Program-made: the position numbers and the translations under genes
Assembly (NCBI GenBank): GCA_018105865.1
Contig: CM030852.1
Coordinates: forward strand, 14,467,945-14,531,944
DNA from: Metaphire vulgaris
Lineage: Eukaryota > Annelida > Clitellata > Crassiclitellata > Megascolecidae
Direction: 5' to 3'
Length of the DNA: 64,000 nucleotides
Notes under the pieces: generated by a model
Database searches by the model: none
What the model was told of the DNA's origin: nothing
The model's input: the letters and a program-made list of their open reading frames with translations, nothing else
In this document: positions 34,140 through 45,835 of the stretch, in pieces
Layout of the letters: each line of letters starts with the position of its first letter
Numbering within the stretch: the stretch's first letter is position 1

Positions 34140-34400
34140 AACAACATTAAAAAGGCAAATTATGTTATTATGGACACGTCATGAGAAAACAAGGCTCTTG
34201 TCTAGAAAAAGAACTAATTCAAGGAACATTATCCGAAGGACAATCACGCGGAAGACCAAGAACAGCCTGGCTAGATAACATAACAACATGGACTGGACTC
34301 TCGTTTCAAAACATGATTCAGAAAACAGAAGAACGGCAGATATGGAGAGATGTGATACATAGTGTAGCCAACCTCACATCGAGGATGACTAAAGAACAGA
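34140..34400 (+). mobile_element. Non-LTR retrotransposon 3' relic
   Basis: The plus frame reads GKLCYYGHVMRKQGS, then SRGRPRTAWLDNI, then ERQIWRDVIHSVANL. This is the GHVMR...GRPRxxWLDN...WRD order at the C-terminus of many invertebrate LINE polyproteins. There is no RT domain next to it, so the copy is 5'-truncated. It resembles the relics at 157-558, 52.63 kb and 55.45 kb. Confidence 0.7.
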
Positions 34401-34634
34401 ACAGAACAGATTCATATGAAATTTTGTACGATGTCTTCATCAGTCTGAGCCCTAAAGCAATCCATACTCACTTTCAAAGTGGCGCTAGAAAAATTGATGA
34501 CAATTAACATCTATAAGTACGGATGGACCTTTGGATTATAACCTCGATTCATCACGGACAAGATCACTACGATTATTTACTGAAGCGACCATCGACTGGT
34601 GCTGATGTACTACTACAATGGCGCTAAAGAAGTC

Positions 34635-34681
<47 letters not shown>

Positions 34682-34694
34682 AAAGTCTACTACT

Positions 34695-34816
34695 CATAGG
34701 CGGATTTTGAGTTTAATATTTGGGTAGGCTAGCATGGAAAAAACAATGTTTTTGTTTTGGTGGTATTAGTTGGGTAGGCTTAAGCCTACCCTAGCCTTTA
34801 ATAAAATCCGCCTGTG
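34695..34816. mobile_element. Short MITE, CATAGGCGGATTTT ends, in a CTA tract
   Basis: The inverted ends CATAGGCGGATTTTGAG and AATAAAATCCGCCTGTG include an internal GGGTAGGCT/AGCCTACCC inverted pair. It interrupts a (CTA)n tract, so the target duplication cannot be judged. Confidence 0.6.
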
Positions 34817-35183
34817 CTACTACTACTACTACTACTACTCAGTGGCTCTGGGATTTGGCTACTTCTAATTATGGGGGCCAACCATTTGTTGTTTAATGTA
34901 TGTAGCATTAAGTATAGGGTCCCAACTGTAACAGGCTCTCAATAGGACGGCCCCTCTGTGCTCAACTACTCTATATCTGAGAGTGAACAGGACGGTCTGT
35001 GCTCAATCTCTGACCTGGCTCATCCTGTGGACTGTCGGCCATTTCGCCGACAAAAGACGGTTGATTCAGAAGGAAATTAACGGAATTTAAGATTTAAAAA
35101 ACAAAATTAATTAAAATAAAACAGAATTCAGCATTCATTTGTCTGTCTATTTTTAGCTCGTGAGACGTCCCATCAAGTAAACC

Positions 35184-35275
35184 TAAGTAAGTAAGTAAAA
35201 TCTCGTGGATTATATAGCGGATTATTTTATATAGCGCTTTTATTATAGGTACTGTAGTAGCAATTTCAGTATATT
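35184..35275 (+). mobile_element. SINE fragment, GTAAGTAAAATCTCGTG family
   Basis: TAAGTAAGTAAGTAAAATCTCGTGGATT followed by TATATAGCGC and a GTACTGTAGTAGCA block. It matches copies at 48137, 62977 and, in reverse, 50442, 62905 and 17670. Confidence 0.65.
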
Positions 35276-35353
35276 CTGCAAAGAGCAGTTTATTATGATA
35301 TTCTTTGCAGAAAGAATTTTTGCCAAACGTTTTGATTAATTAGGCCTTATAAC

Positions 35354-35526
35354 CAGGGTGTGATTTGTGACCTGGAGCAGTGGGGGGAATATGTCGAGCT
35401 TGGGGGATGTAGTTGTTGGGGAAGTGTAACAGTGGGGGGATGTAGTGGTGGGAGATGTAGCAGTAGGGGGATGCAGTTGGGCAGTGGAGGGCAATTCCCC
35501 ATCCCCACCCTATAAATCACGCCCTG
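35354..35526. mobile_element. hAT-type MITE with perfect 8-bp target duplication
   Basis: The ends CAGGGTGTGATTTGTGACC and TAAATCACGCCCTG bound 173 bp. CTTATAAC occurs at 35346-35353 and 35527-35534. The interior has several GGGGGATGTAG units. Confidence 0.85.
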
Positions 35527-36558
35527 CTTATAACTTGGTTTAGTAGTTTTTTCTGCATGAGAAGCAATGTGACTTTTTCATTTGGTCTTTCATTCAAATT
35601 ATAGCTACACAGGAAGGTGATGTTATGACAGAATTTCAGATCAATGATACACTTATGGCTATCAAATCATATCTGTGACACAAAATATTGACCTAAAATA
35701 TTGCATCTCATTCAATAGCTTAATCACAAAGTTTTAGTCAGAAATAATGAAAATTGTTGTTCAGTCAGATTTTAGTCAGCTTTGGTCAGAGAGGGTATAA
35801 GAAAGTAGGTTTTAAGACGAAACAGTTTTATACAAAGGAAAACAGTGGTTCTCACACAGGGCAGTCCCTACTGAACCACTTTAAACCTTGTTATATTATA
35901 TTATATTATATATTAAACATGCTTTGAGCTAAACGTGGAAACAATAGCCGCCATTTAAAAGACCATCCACTATTTTGACAATGCTTTCTGCTGTGACTTG
36001 TTGCCCAAATACTCAAATGGTCTGCAAAATGTAAGTAGGCATGTACCTGATACAAATGACGCATGTCTGTCTAGGCACACATGTATACACTGTAACACAC
36101 ACGTATACGTAAGTAGCAATTCAAACGAGTGTGGCTGAACTGAGGTTAAGTGAATAATTTATTCAACGTGCTCTGTAATAAATATAAAACAATTAAATTC
36201 AATATTCAAATGAATCAAACGAAAACAAATATGTTTTTGTTTGCAATGACAAGACATAACTATAATTAAATTTCTATTCAATTGTTCATATTTAATAGCA
36301 AACAGAAAGCAGATTTTAAAACATGACAGATATGATAGCATATATTCCACAATGTGTACTGTACTTTGGAAACTCGAGATATATTTAACTGAGCTGAAAA
36401 ACTCAGATTACAAAAAGAGTGAAAAGAGTGCAACAACCTTCACCCATTGCATTAATTTCATACCAAGTTATTTCCTACAACACATTTAAATAAAACTCAA
36501 TTTTTATTACGCAGCTGAAGATTTTGCAAAATCATATAAAGATGAACGCCCCATGCGC

Positions 36559-36560
36559 AC

Positions 36561-36590
<30 letters not shown>
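36559..36590. repeat. (CA)n microsatellite
   Basis: A CA run followed by TATATA. A very similar CA-TATATA block recurs at 36725-36757. Confidence 0.9.
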
Positions 36591-36593
<3 letters not shown>

Positions 36594-36721
36594 GGGAATG
36601 CTTATCGTATATCACTGAAGATGTCAAGCTTCTGACGAGGAATGCAAAGATGCAAAAGAACATCAGTCAACAAGCCTAAGGAAAACATCACATTCAAAAT
36701 TGTGTGCATCAAAGCATTGTA

Positions 36722-36756
<35 letters not shown>

Positions 36757-36977
36757 CATATATCCTAAAACTCGTGCACAGAACTATTTAGACGTCCAAA
36801 AGAACAATATTCGACGAGAATCAGTTCATAATTATTGCTTTCCTTGAATCGAAGAAAAGCAAAGTATTGAAATCAAATTATCATTCACAATAATTCATGA
36901 AATTGCATCGAAAAATAAGGATTTTCATTTTAATAGAAGCCACAGAAGTCTCTGTATCCATCTGGCAAAGGCAACTT

Positions 36978-37096
36978 TTCAATGAATGAATGAATAAAAA
37001 CGAATGAATAAATGAATGAATAAACGAATGAATAAATGAATAAATGAATGAATGAATGAATGAGTTAATAAATGAATGAATGAATGAATGAATGAA
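36978..37096. repeat. (AATG)n microsatellite
   Basis: About 118 bp of AATG/AATA units. Confidence 0.9.
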
Positions 37097-37677
37097 GTCA
37101 GCTGGAGGTGCTTTGCTTCTATGATTCAAGTGGAGGACTAAGAGAATGCCTGGTCTGTCACATAATTGCACACATTATTGTTTTACACGTTTATACAGAA
37201 GAAGAAGAGGCAAAAGTGAGAAATACTGTTATCTTGAATTATTGATAAAATTGCACAATAATATTATAGTAATGGCAGTTCATGTGCAGTCAGCAAAAGT
37301 TGGAAAGCAAGGGACCTCCTACAAAAGCACATCAAATGAGGTTGAAGAATGAAAACAAGTAAGATAACACTAGTGTCCATCCTCATTCAACTATCCATGG
37401 TTATGTGCTTATGTTACAGAGTGGTAGGGTCTGATTAAAACAGTTAACACAGCGATGTGCTGAGCTAAACAATATAGAGACTGAAAATCACAGTTTCAGA
37501 AAGAGAAATTTAAAAATAATACTAGCATAATACTACTGTACTAGGTAACGGGTTCAAAGAAAATGACCTAGAAACCTCTTTGATAGACTTAGTTTCAACA
37601 CAGCGAAAAACGAAAAAAGCTTCTTAAGCAAAAAGAGATCAAAAAAGCTCTAAGAGACAAAAGTTTAACATCTAGAC

Positions 37678-38029
37678 CAGTGGCTCCCAACCTTTTTTAG
37701 GCCATGCCCCACCAAAGTCGTTTTAAAATCCTTATGCCCCCCCCCCGTGACACATGTACAGAAGCAATCACAGAAATTGTATTATCGGAATAACATGAAA
37801 GATATGAAAAACAGCAATGACAGATACAAAACAGAACTGAATTGCATTAATATACATTACTCATTTAGTAATAAAAGTTTCTTCTCTGGATCTATATTCC
37901 ATAAGTTCTTTAAACAATCGTCATTTTAATTATCCTGATCTAACAATTTAAACATTGAAATTGACCAATTGCCCCCCTAAATAATGAAATTGCCCCCAGT
38001 GGGGCGTACGTCCCCACTGGGAACCACTG
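37678..38029. mobile_element. hAT-type MITE, CAGTGGCTCCCAACC ends
   Basis: The ends CAGTGGCTCCCAACCTTTTT and CCCACTGGGAACCACTG bound 352 bp. The flanks ATCTAGAC and ATCTAAAC match at 7 of 8. CAGNGGTTCCCAACC is a common hAT terminus (general knowledge). Confidence 0.8.
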
Positions 38030-39002
38030 ATCTAAACATAGCAACTGAATTTTTAAAAAAAAATTGAAAATCAAGATGGTCTTGGATATTATTACACAAT
38101 GCCAAGTAAAGCAATTGGAGAACATTGGTAAATAAGCAGAAAGACTAAATACATAAGAGAACTCTTTGGAACATCATACTGCTTAATCAGTTCAACAAAC
38201 TATTTTCACCTCAGAAATAATCACTTTTAGTTATTTTGCAGCTGTAAAAATTTCTAAAACAACGCAAAATCTTCCAATTACTTATTCACCATAACCCGTT
38301 TGTCCTACTACTGTACAACAGCATTCATCATAAATACTACTATAACAACAACTACTTAATCAAAATACTTGATGAGAAACTACCACAATTCAAAAGAGGA
38401 GGTCACAGGATTTCCTTTAAAAAATATTCAGCTTTAAAACATTGCGATTGCATACTTAGAGCAACATCGCACATAGATACAGAATCAGCTTTAAAAGGAA
38501 ATACTTATCGATACAGTATCATCCATAGATTAAATACACCGAAATCAAAGCGAAATAGCAGCTGCTGAAGAATTTCTAAATGTATCTGCTCTATGGACCA
38601 AAGACTAAACAAAAGATACAGATATGAAAATGATGAAATTTCAACATTTGGCAAGATACATGGTTCAAAACCTCCCAGCTACTGACTATCTGTGTTTAAA
38701 ATAACAGAAAAGAAGTAGGGGTGTGACTACTCTTACCCCAAATGTTGTGACTTACAGGGGAGGAGATTGGATGACTAAAATAAAAATTGTCAGTGCACAC
38801 TGGGGTCGGTCTAAACCAGTTGGGGTTTAAACCCCCACCCCCACTCCGCATCCACCAATCGCTAATAAGACATCACTCTTTTGGAAAATTCAACACAGAA
38901 ATCATTCATCGTATGCCTGCTACAAACAAATTCAGAAAATAAATCACTAAAGATTATGTTTCAATTTATTGAATGAGTAACTGCACATGATTTAATTTAT
39001 TA

Positions 39003-39003
39003 C

Positions 39004-39067
<64 letters not shown>
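39003..39067. repeat. (ATC)n microsatellite
   Basis: About 21 ATC units downstream of the MYO6 stop. It produces a poly-Asp frame on the minus strand. Confidence 0.95.
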
Positions 39068-39488
39068 TCCTTTATCCTTCCTGTGCTGAAGTTGATGTGA
39101 CAACATGAATTTCCTTTCTACAACAATGTGTATTTTCCTGACTGCTGCTGGCATTTTTGCAGCCCTGTCTCTTTCCTCTGCGATCAACAATATCCACCCA
39201 CCCTCTTTTTGGTTGCCCTCTTGAAAAAAAAAACACGGGCAGGTGACAAAAATTAAAATAGAAATTTCACATTTATCGTGTCTGCGTCCGACTCTCTTCT
39301 GATCACACAAGCCATGTCGCTTCTCACTCAACCGACCTACAGGATCATAGAAATGTTTGCCTAATTCAGAGCAGAACAAAAAAATGAGATGAAACGCAAA
39401 AACACATAAGTCAAGCACAACAATAACCGGTCAACCGAACCATTCAAAATCTGGTCAGCAGTAAGGTCAACTGGTCAATCGTGCTAAC

Positions 39489-40097
39489 TTAATTATGCAC
39501 GACACCGAGCTTCATCTGCAGGTATTTGGAAGAGACTTGATTCCGGCGCACCTGCAGCACGGCAGCGCCTCCGTTCCGGTTCCACTCTTGTTCGAATTCT
39601 TGTTCCAGGATCTCTGCGTTCTGTTTGACTGTCAGTCCCGTCTGGGGAAGCGTCATTTCGCACATCTTCATGTCATCAACTCCTGCAGATTGACATCAAA
39701 ACATCGTTTCACCAAATAATGATGGATTCATTGAAGCATAGAATTATCAACGCTAAAACTGAACGTTCGCAAAATGATTGATTAAAGAGGAGACGATAAA
39801 CGTAATTTAGAATTGAAAACATCGCAGTTTTATGGAATTACATGCATACAAATATCGACAATTATCAGTTATATAAGCTGGTCTCTAATCTGGGCCTAAC
39901 CACACTCTGAACAGACAAACCAAAAATCAAATTTATATAATAATAATACTACTACTACTACTACTACTGCTGCTGCTACTACTACTATGCTAAAACTACT
40001 AAAACTACTACTACTACTACTACTACTATACTAAAACTACTAAAACTACTAAAACTACTACTACTACTACTACTACTACTATACTAAAACTACTAAA

Positions 40098-40143
<46 letters not shown>

Positions 40144-40289
40144 TGATTTTTACTACTATTACTGCTACTACTAATGCATTTTAAAGCATGACTTCTAATA
40201 CACAAAGGCGACAGTCTATGAAATTCCATATCAATCCACAGATTAGCGGTTCTTACACAGGGCAGATCCTCCCAAACCACTTTAAACCA

Positions 40290-40329
<40 letters not shown>

Positions 40330-43300
40330 AAATGATAATGTCCAAGTGAAAAAAGTTAAACATGGTAGACTAGATGATGCAACTGCTTTCAGATCTGGTC
40401 TTAAAACGCATCTGTTTGATGTGACTTATCCCCCCTTAGATTGCTCCCCGCTGTTCTGACTGACCTTTCTGGCTTGACCTGGTTCTAGTTCAATTTGGAT
40501 TTGGTGCGCCATCGGCTGATGACCTGAGCATTATGATAGTGGCGCCATAGAAGCTCATTGATTGATTGTTTGACTGATTGATTGTTTGATTGACCTGCTA
40601 CGAGCAAGACAGCCGGTCTGTTTGGGTAGATTTCCATCTGACGGGCGATCCATTTGCCGTCGAAATGCGCCAACCACCAACCAGTCACCATGTTGTTCGG
40701 CTGGAAAGGATCAACCGGTCGGGAAAATGGAATGCGGAAGTATCGCTGCTCCTCCACCTGCGCTCCGGTCACTTTTCCAGCCACAAATGGATTCAACTGA
40801 TTGGCTAAAAATAGACATTTCCATTAAATGACCACAAAAAGTGTGAAACGTCGTTATTATAAGATGACAAAACATTGCAAATATTCGCATAAAAGTCAAT
40901 AAAATGACCGTAAAATGTGATAAAATTACAGTAGACTGATAGGTAAAATCACAATGCTTCATAAATTCATGACTTAAGCATTGTCTCTGTTGGAATATCT
41001 CTTATAATTCACTCTAAATCAGTCGTCAGAAGCAATTAAATTCTAAAATGCAACCATTCAAAAACGTTACTCTCATCGGCTTTATAACAGCACAAGCAAA
41101 GAGCAGATATATACATAAAGAAATATAATAATCAATAACATTTCCAAGTTAAATTCTCATATAGCACTGTGCTTACGAAACAACTGTCAAAAAAGCTTAT
41201 TATTCAAAGCAAGCAAAAATCAAAGCAGGTGTATAAAGCAGAAATCAGATCTAACCATTGTTAGAAGCAGAATTAGCATTTGACAAGCGTTCAATCAAGG
41301 CAAAGTCATCTGGAAGAGCTAGAAAGCATTCAGAACCGGAGACTGAGATCACAAACGATCGAAAAGTTAATCTCAAATCAGTCTTAGAATCATCTGGTTC
41401 GTTTGATTGGAGGATGATCACAAGAAAGCATCAACAGCTTGTTTTTATTCTATTTTGTAAAAACTTCATTAGAGAAAAATTTAATCATTAAATAATAAAA
41501 TAACATGCGGCAAACCATCTGCAATTTAAGATCATCCAATGAATCTCAATGTGCATCTACTAAGCACTCATTCACTGATTCATTCACTGATTCATTCACT
41601 GATTCATTCACTGATTCATTCACCCACCCACTCACCCACTCACCCACCCCCCCCACCCACCCCCACCCATCCACTCACCCATTCCACCCACCCACCCACC
41701 CACCCATCCACTCACTCACTCACCCACCCATCACTCACCCATCCACTCCCCACCCACCCACCCACCCATCCACACTCATTCACTCACTCACCCATCCACT
41801 CACCCACTCACTCACCCACCCAACCACTCACTCACCCACCCACCCATCCACTCACTCACTCACTCACTCCATCCACTCACTCACTCACTCAGTTCATCAT
41901 CTCACTCAGTTCACTCACACTCTAGAAATTCTACAATCTTGGTTTTTACAGATCAGAACATCTGATTGTGTCAAGCAATATAATACAGCAATAACATAGC
42001 TAACAATAGCATTGCAATAAAAGTTTCTTTAGTAAGCAGTAGCTATAAATAATTGAAGCGATTACAAGAGAGAGAGAGAGATACCCATTTCCAAGACAGA
42101 CTCTGGTAGCCCTTGGTCAAATGGGTCATTTGCCTTCTTGTTCTTCACCCTCCACTCATTATACACTCGGAGTCTGCGTTGAAATTCCTGTCGGCAAGCT
42201 TCCAGCAATTCAACGTCTATAAAGGGAGTAAAATACACACCTCCTCACTAAAGGCTCATCCATACAGTACGTTCACAAAAAATGCATATTTTCAACCCCC
42301 GTTGCACACACCATACACAAAAAATCTCAAAAATCTACCCTCACCCCTCAGTGTATACACACTATATGGATGGACCTAAGTGTTCCTCCGAGTTTTAATT
42401 CGTTTCATCACTCTTCTGAATTTTTGCATACCTATAGCCCACTGTAGCGCTAGCGTTGTCCAATTTCAAACAGGGTGTCAATTTTATAATATTTTTGTGG
42501 TCTATAAAACCTGTAATAGAAGAAAGTTTCAAGAAACCAGCTCTCTTAAGCGCTATCTTATCTCTCGATTGATTTTTTAGACATTTGACAGAGAATAGAT
42601 TTCTGAAAGACTTTGTATAGTGTCGTTTCAAATGGCTCATTTTTTCGTGGCATTTTGAAAGTTCTAGAAAAAAAATTGAGACAGAATATATTGACAATTC
42701 TAGTACAATTTGGCACAGCAAAGATGAGGACACAAGAATATGTGGTTTTAATTCATTTCATCACTCTTCTGAATTTTTGCATATCTATAGCCTACTGTAG
42801 CACTAGTCCTTGCTTTGTCCAATTTCAAACAGGCCATGTTGTCTCACCCAATATTTGGCTTGTGGCGCCCTCCATGCCTCCGACCAAAAAAGCTTATATT
42901 GACAATTTCAAAGGACAACCGGTATATTGAATGGTTAAAAGTAATCAGAGAGAATAGGCAAAATGGCCCAAACAGGATACATTCAATTCTTTGCCTTCGA
43001 GTTGTGAAAATTTCTTTAGTTTAGGAGTCAATTTATAAAAACAATATTTGGCAGGGGTGCATGTGTGGCCTACAAGTTATTAACTAAAATTAAAACATGA
43101 TATATTGGAATTAAGTTATCATTAACAAAGTGGATGGATGGCATCATTCTCTATCATGCTCTATGTTCAAAAGATAGCTTCAAACTCCAAATGGATATTT
43201 TAATATCAATATTGCAACGGAGTCTACAGAGATTATGAATGGAAAAAAACAGATCTTGACAAACCACAAGAAGTGTTGATGGTGTCACGAAGTTCAGCGT

Positions 43301-43640
43301 ACTGCCACTTACTCAGATCAGAAAATTTCTGTCTAAACATAGAAAAACATAACAGCACGATTAAAATAAACAGAGTTTCGAAGATCAATGAAACTATAGA
43401 GATTCACTTTAGGAAAATTAACTGAATAAAAACTACCGCCATCTGTAAATGATAAAGAAAACCAAGAAAGAAAAACAAACTAATGGAACAACCAACAATA
43501 TTCAGATTGGTTTTTGACAATCAGACTAATGAGGATAAAGATACCAGCAATGAAATTACCAGTTAATTGCTTCATTATGCTAAATAAGTTAGTTAAATAA
43601 GCTAATGACAACATAAACTTTTCCTGTGCTACATATAGAG

Positions 43641-43706
<66 letters not shown>

Positions 43707-45835
43707 AGACAATTTATATAGCGCAATAAGCATGACAAAAATGGCCAAAGACAAGAGCGCTTTACAATACTATGCATAACCGATGGTGAATAGGTAAATC
43801 TTAAGATTACTTAGAAAAAGTCCTAGAACTAGAGTCAGAGTTTGTAACATAGTTACACAGTTCAGAATAGTGACAAAGTTTGGAGGGGAGTCAGTAAGCA
43901 GTGACCAGGTAACTTCCTTTCCCCCTTGGCAAAAATGCCACAATGTCTATATTACATAATCACATAAATAGGTCAGGTCAGGCCACCTAAGTAAATAAAA
44001 TTAAATTTAAACTTAAATCTGACATCAGCACCAACTGTCAAGGCATCAAAATGTTCACATTGTTCTGACAAAGATTCTGCCAGGTCATCGGTTCTGGGTA
44101 CTTACTTGCCAAAGGGATCAAACGCTGCGAATTCACTGTTGGGGGTCAAAGAGGAGGTCATGGCTGACGGAGGCTGGCCGTAGATGGGCGAAGACTGCTG
44201 CTGCTGCTGAGTCATCATCTGTGAGTTGAGTTGGGGACTGGAGTTGAAAATGTTCATATTTCCCGATGGAAGAGGAAGGATTCGCTGCCTGAAAAATCAT
44301 AGAATACAAAATGAAATAGAAAGTCAAATTAAGTCAAATACGAATGGAGAAAATGGTCATTTTCGTTTTTAATAAAGACACTTTCACACAATCCAGGAAA
44401 ATCATGAGATGAAGTGCTTCCACATTTAGAGTGTAAATGACTAAAGAACTTTAAAACTCATATAAAATGCTTAATTTCATCAAGTGAAGGAAACAAAGCT
44501 CTGACTGAGTTAACATCTCAGCTGAGGAAACACAACTCTGAGGCATTTTTTCTTGAAGAATGACCGAATTGGGCTTACAGATTATGTATTATATGACGTT
44601 TATGTGTAATAATACGTTTATTTAATGAACTTCTATCTAGTAAAAGATCTACACAACAAAGTAAGAAACACTAAAAGGATCGTTGAACTGTAGATCAGTA
44701 AGTAAGTGTCCAACATACAACAACAACATCTACCGGTAACACTTTTTGATCAAAAAATTTCTCTGAAAAATTTTTGTGCCTTAATAAACATTGCAAAGGT
44801 TAGCAACCACAATAAAGAGCAAAATAACAATAAGATAACAAACAACTAAAGAAACCAAGAGTTGACAGAGAGTTGCAAAGCCACATCAAGGGCAAACACC
44901 CAGCTATGCCACTGAAAAGAATTCACACAGAAGAAAGTAAAGATGAAACCGTACACTGAGATTCCAGAGTACAACTGATCAAAAGAAATAGGATAAATCC
45001 AGGTTTTGGAGATCAGTTCAGCTGGGCTGATGGTGCACAGGTCACTGACTGAGGGATAGGTCGAAGAAATGAATGAAATACACACCCAGGAACTTTGTTA
45101 TGGACTGTACGCCTTCTAGACACACTGTAGTCATATCTACAACAGAATAACCAGGAAAACATAACAGTAAACAGAATATACAAAATTCTAAATTAAATTA
45201 ACCCTTTCATTCCTGCAGGAATCTTGCCCCCATGGAGCAAACTGAAATTGTCAACACAGGGCCAGCTATTGATTACATACCATTGATGTGGACCTCTAGC
45301 TGTTTAGGCCTATAACTTTTGATTTCTTGGAAGGAGTGACTAAATGTTTGAGTTATATGGTCCAGAGGGCTAGCACCCTCTACTGAAATTGGCAGAAATT
45401 GATTGCTATTAAAATATATTTCTTAATTTCTTATGACAATGGCATTTTTTCTATGTAGTTTTGCCTGCACTCCATTGTGGAGTGCAGGTGTATTGCCGAC
45501 ACCAAGGCTATGTTCTCTAAGCCTTGGGGTCAAAGGTTCAAATAGCAAAAGGGTTAAGATAATCATCAACCACAATAACATCAAAAACAAAAAGGTAGAG
45601 TAAAAGACAAAGAAAATGAGTAAAAATAAAAAGGCTCTCATCATCAATGCCAATGCACTAGTATCCAGTCACCTGGACTACTGTAACTCTCTCTCTTGGC
45701 AGGTATCTCTATTATTATTATTATGTTAGATCATGTGCTATTTACCTGGATGGATCCTCGACAAGACTTTGATCCTCAGCAGCCAGACGAAGCGCCAGTT
45801 CCCGATCCTTTCGCTCCTGTTCCATCCTCTGCTGT
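39489..45835 (-). CDS. MYO6: Myosin VI tail and cargo-binding domain exons
   Basis: Exons 45746-45835 to 39489-39682 encode residues about 998-1289. An insert-like exon (44106-44288) is rich in Gln, Ser and Pro and ends [27 protein letters not shown] starts the conserved tail. RRL at 1125-1127 matches the adaptor-binding motif of vertebrate myosin VI. The second known motif, WWY, is WWL here (1198-1200) in [15 protein letters not shown]. The tail carries DPF at 1085-1087, 1142-1144 and 1187-1189 and NPF at 1160-1162. The last exon ends MKLGVVHN with TAA at 39489. Confidence 0.9.

Larger units (their letters stand above)
33469..39488. other. Region between WFS1 and MYO6
   Basis: It must contain the missing WFS1 5' exon(s) and promoter and the MYO6 3' untranslated region. 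A 106-codon minus-strand frame near 33633-33953 (with ARSFRRSFGVGNRKT) might be part of WFS1, but has no clear homology or splice support. Otherwise there are MITEs, a LINE tail, CA, AATG and ATC tracts, and AT-rich sequence. Confidence 0.45.

Noticed and set aside
41505..41999. His/Pro/Thr/Ser-rich frames as a secreted or mucin-like protein
   Set aside because: Pure minisatellite translation inside a MYO6 intron.
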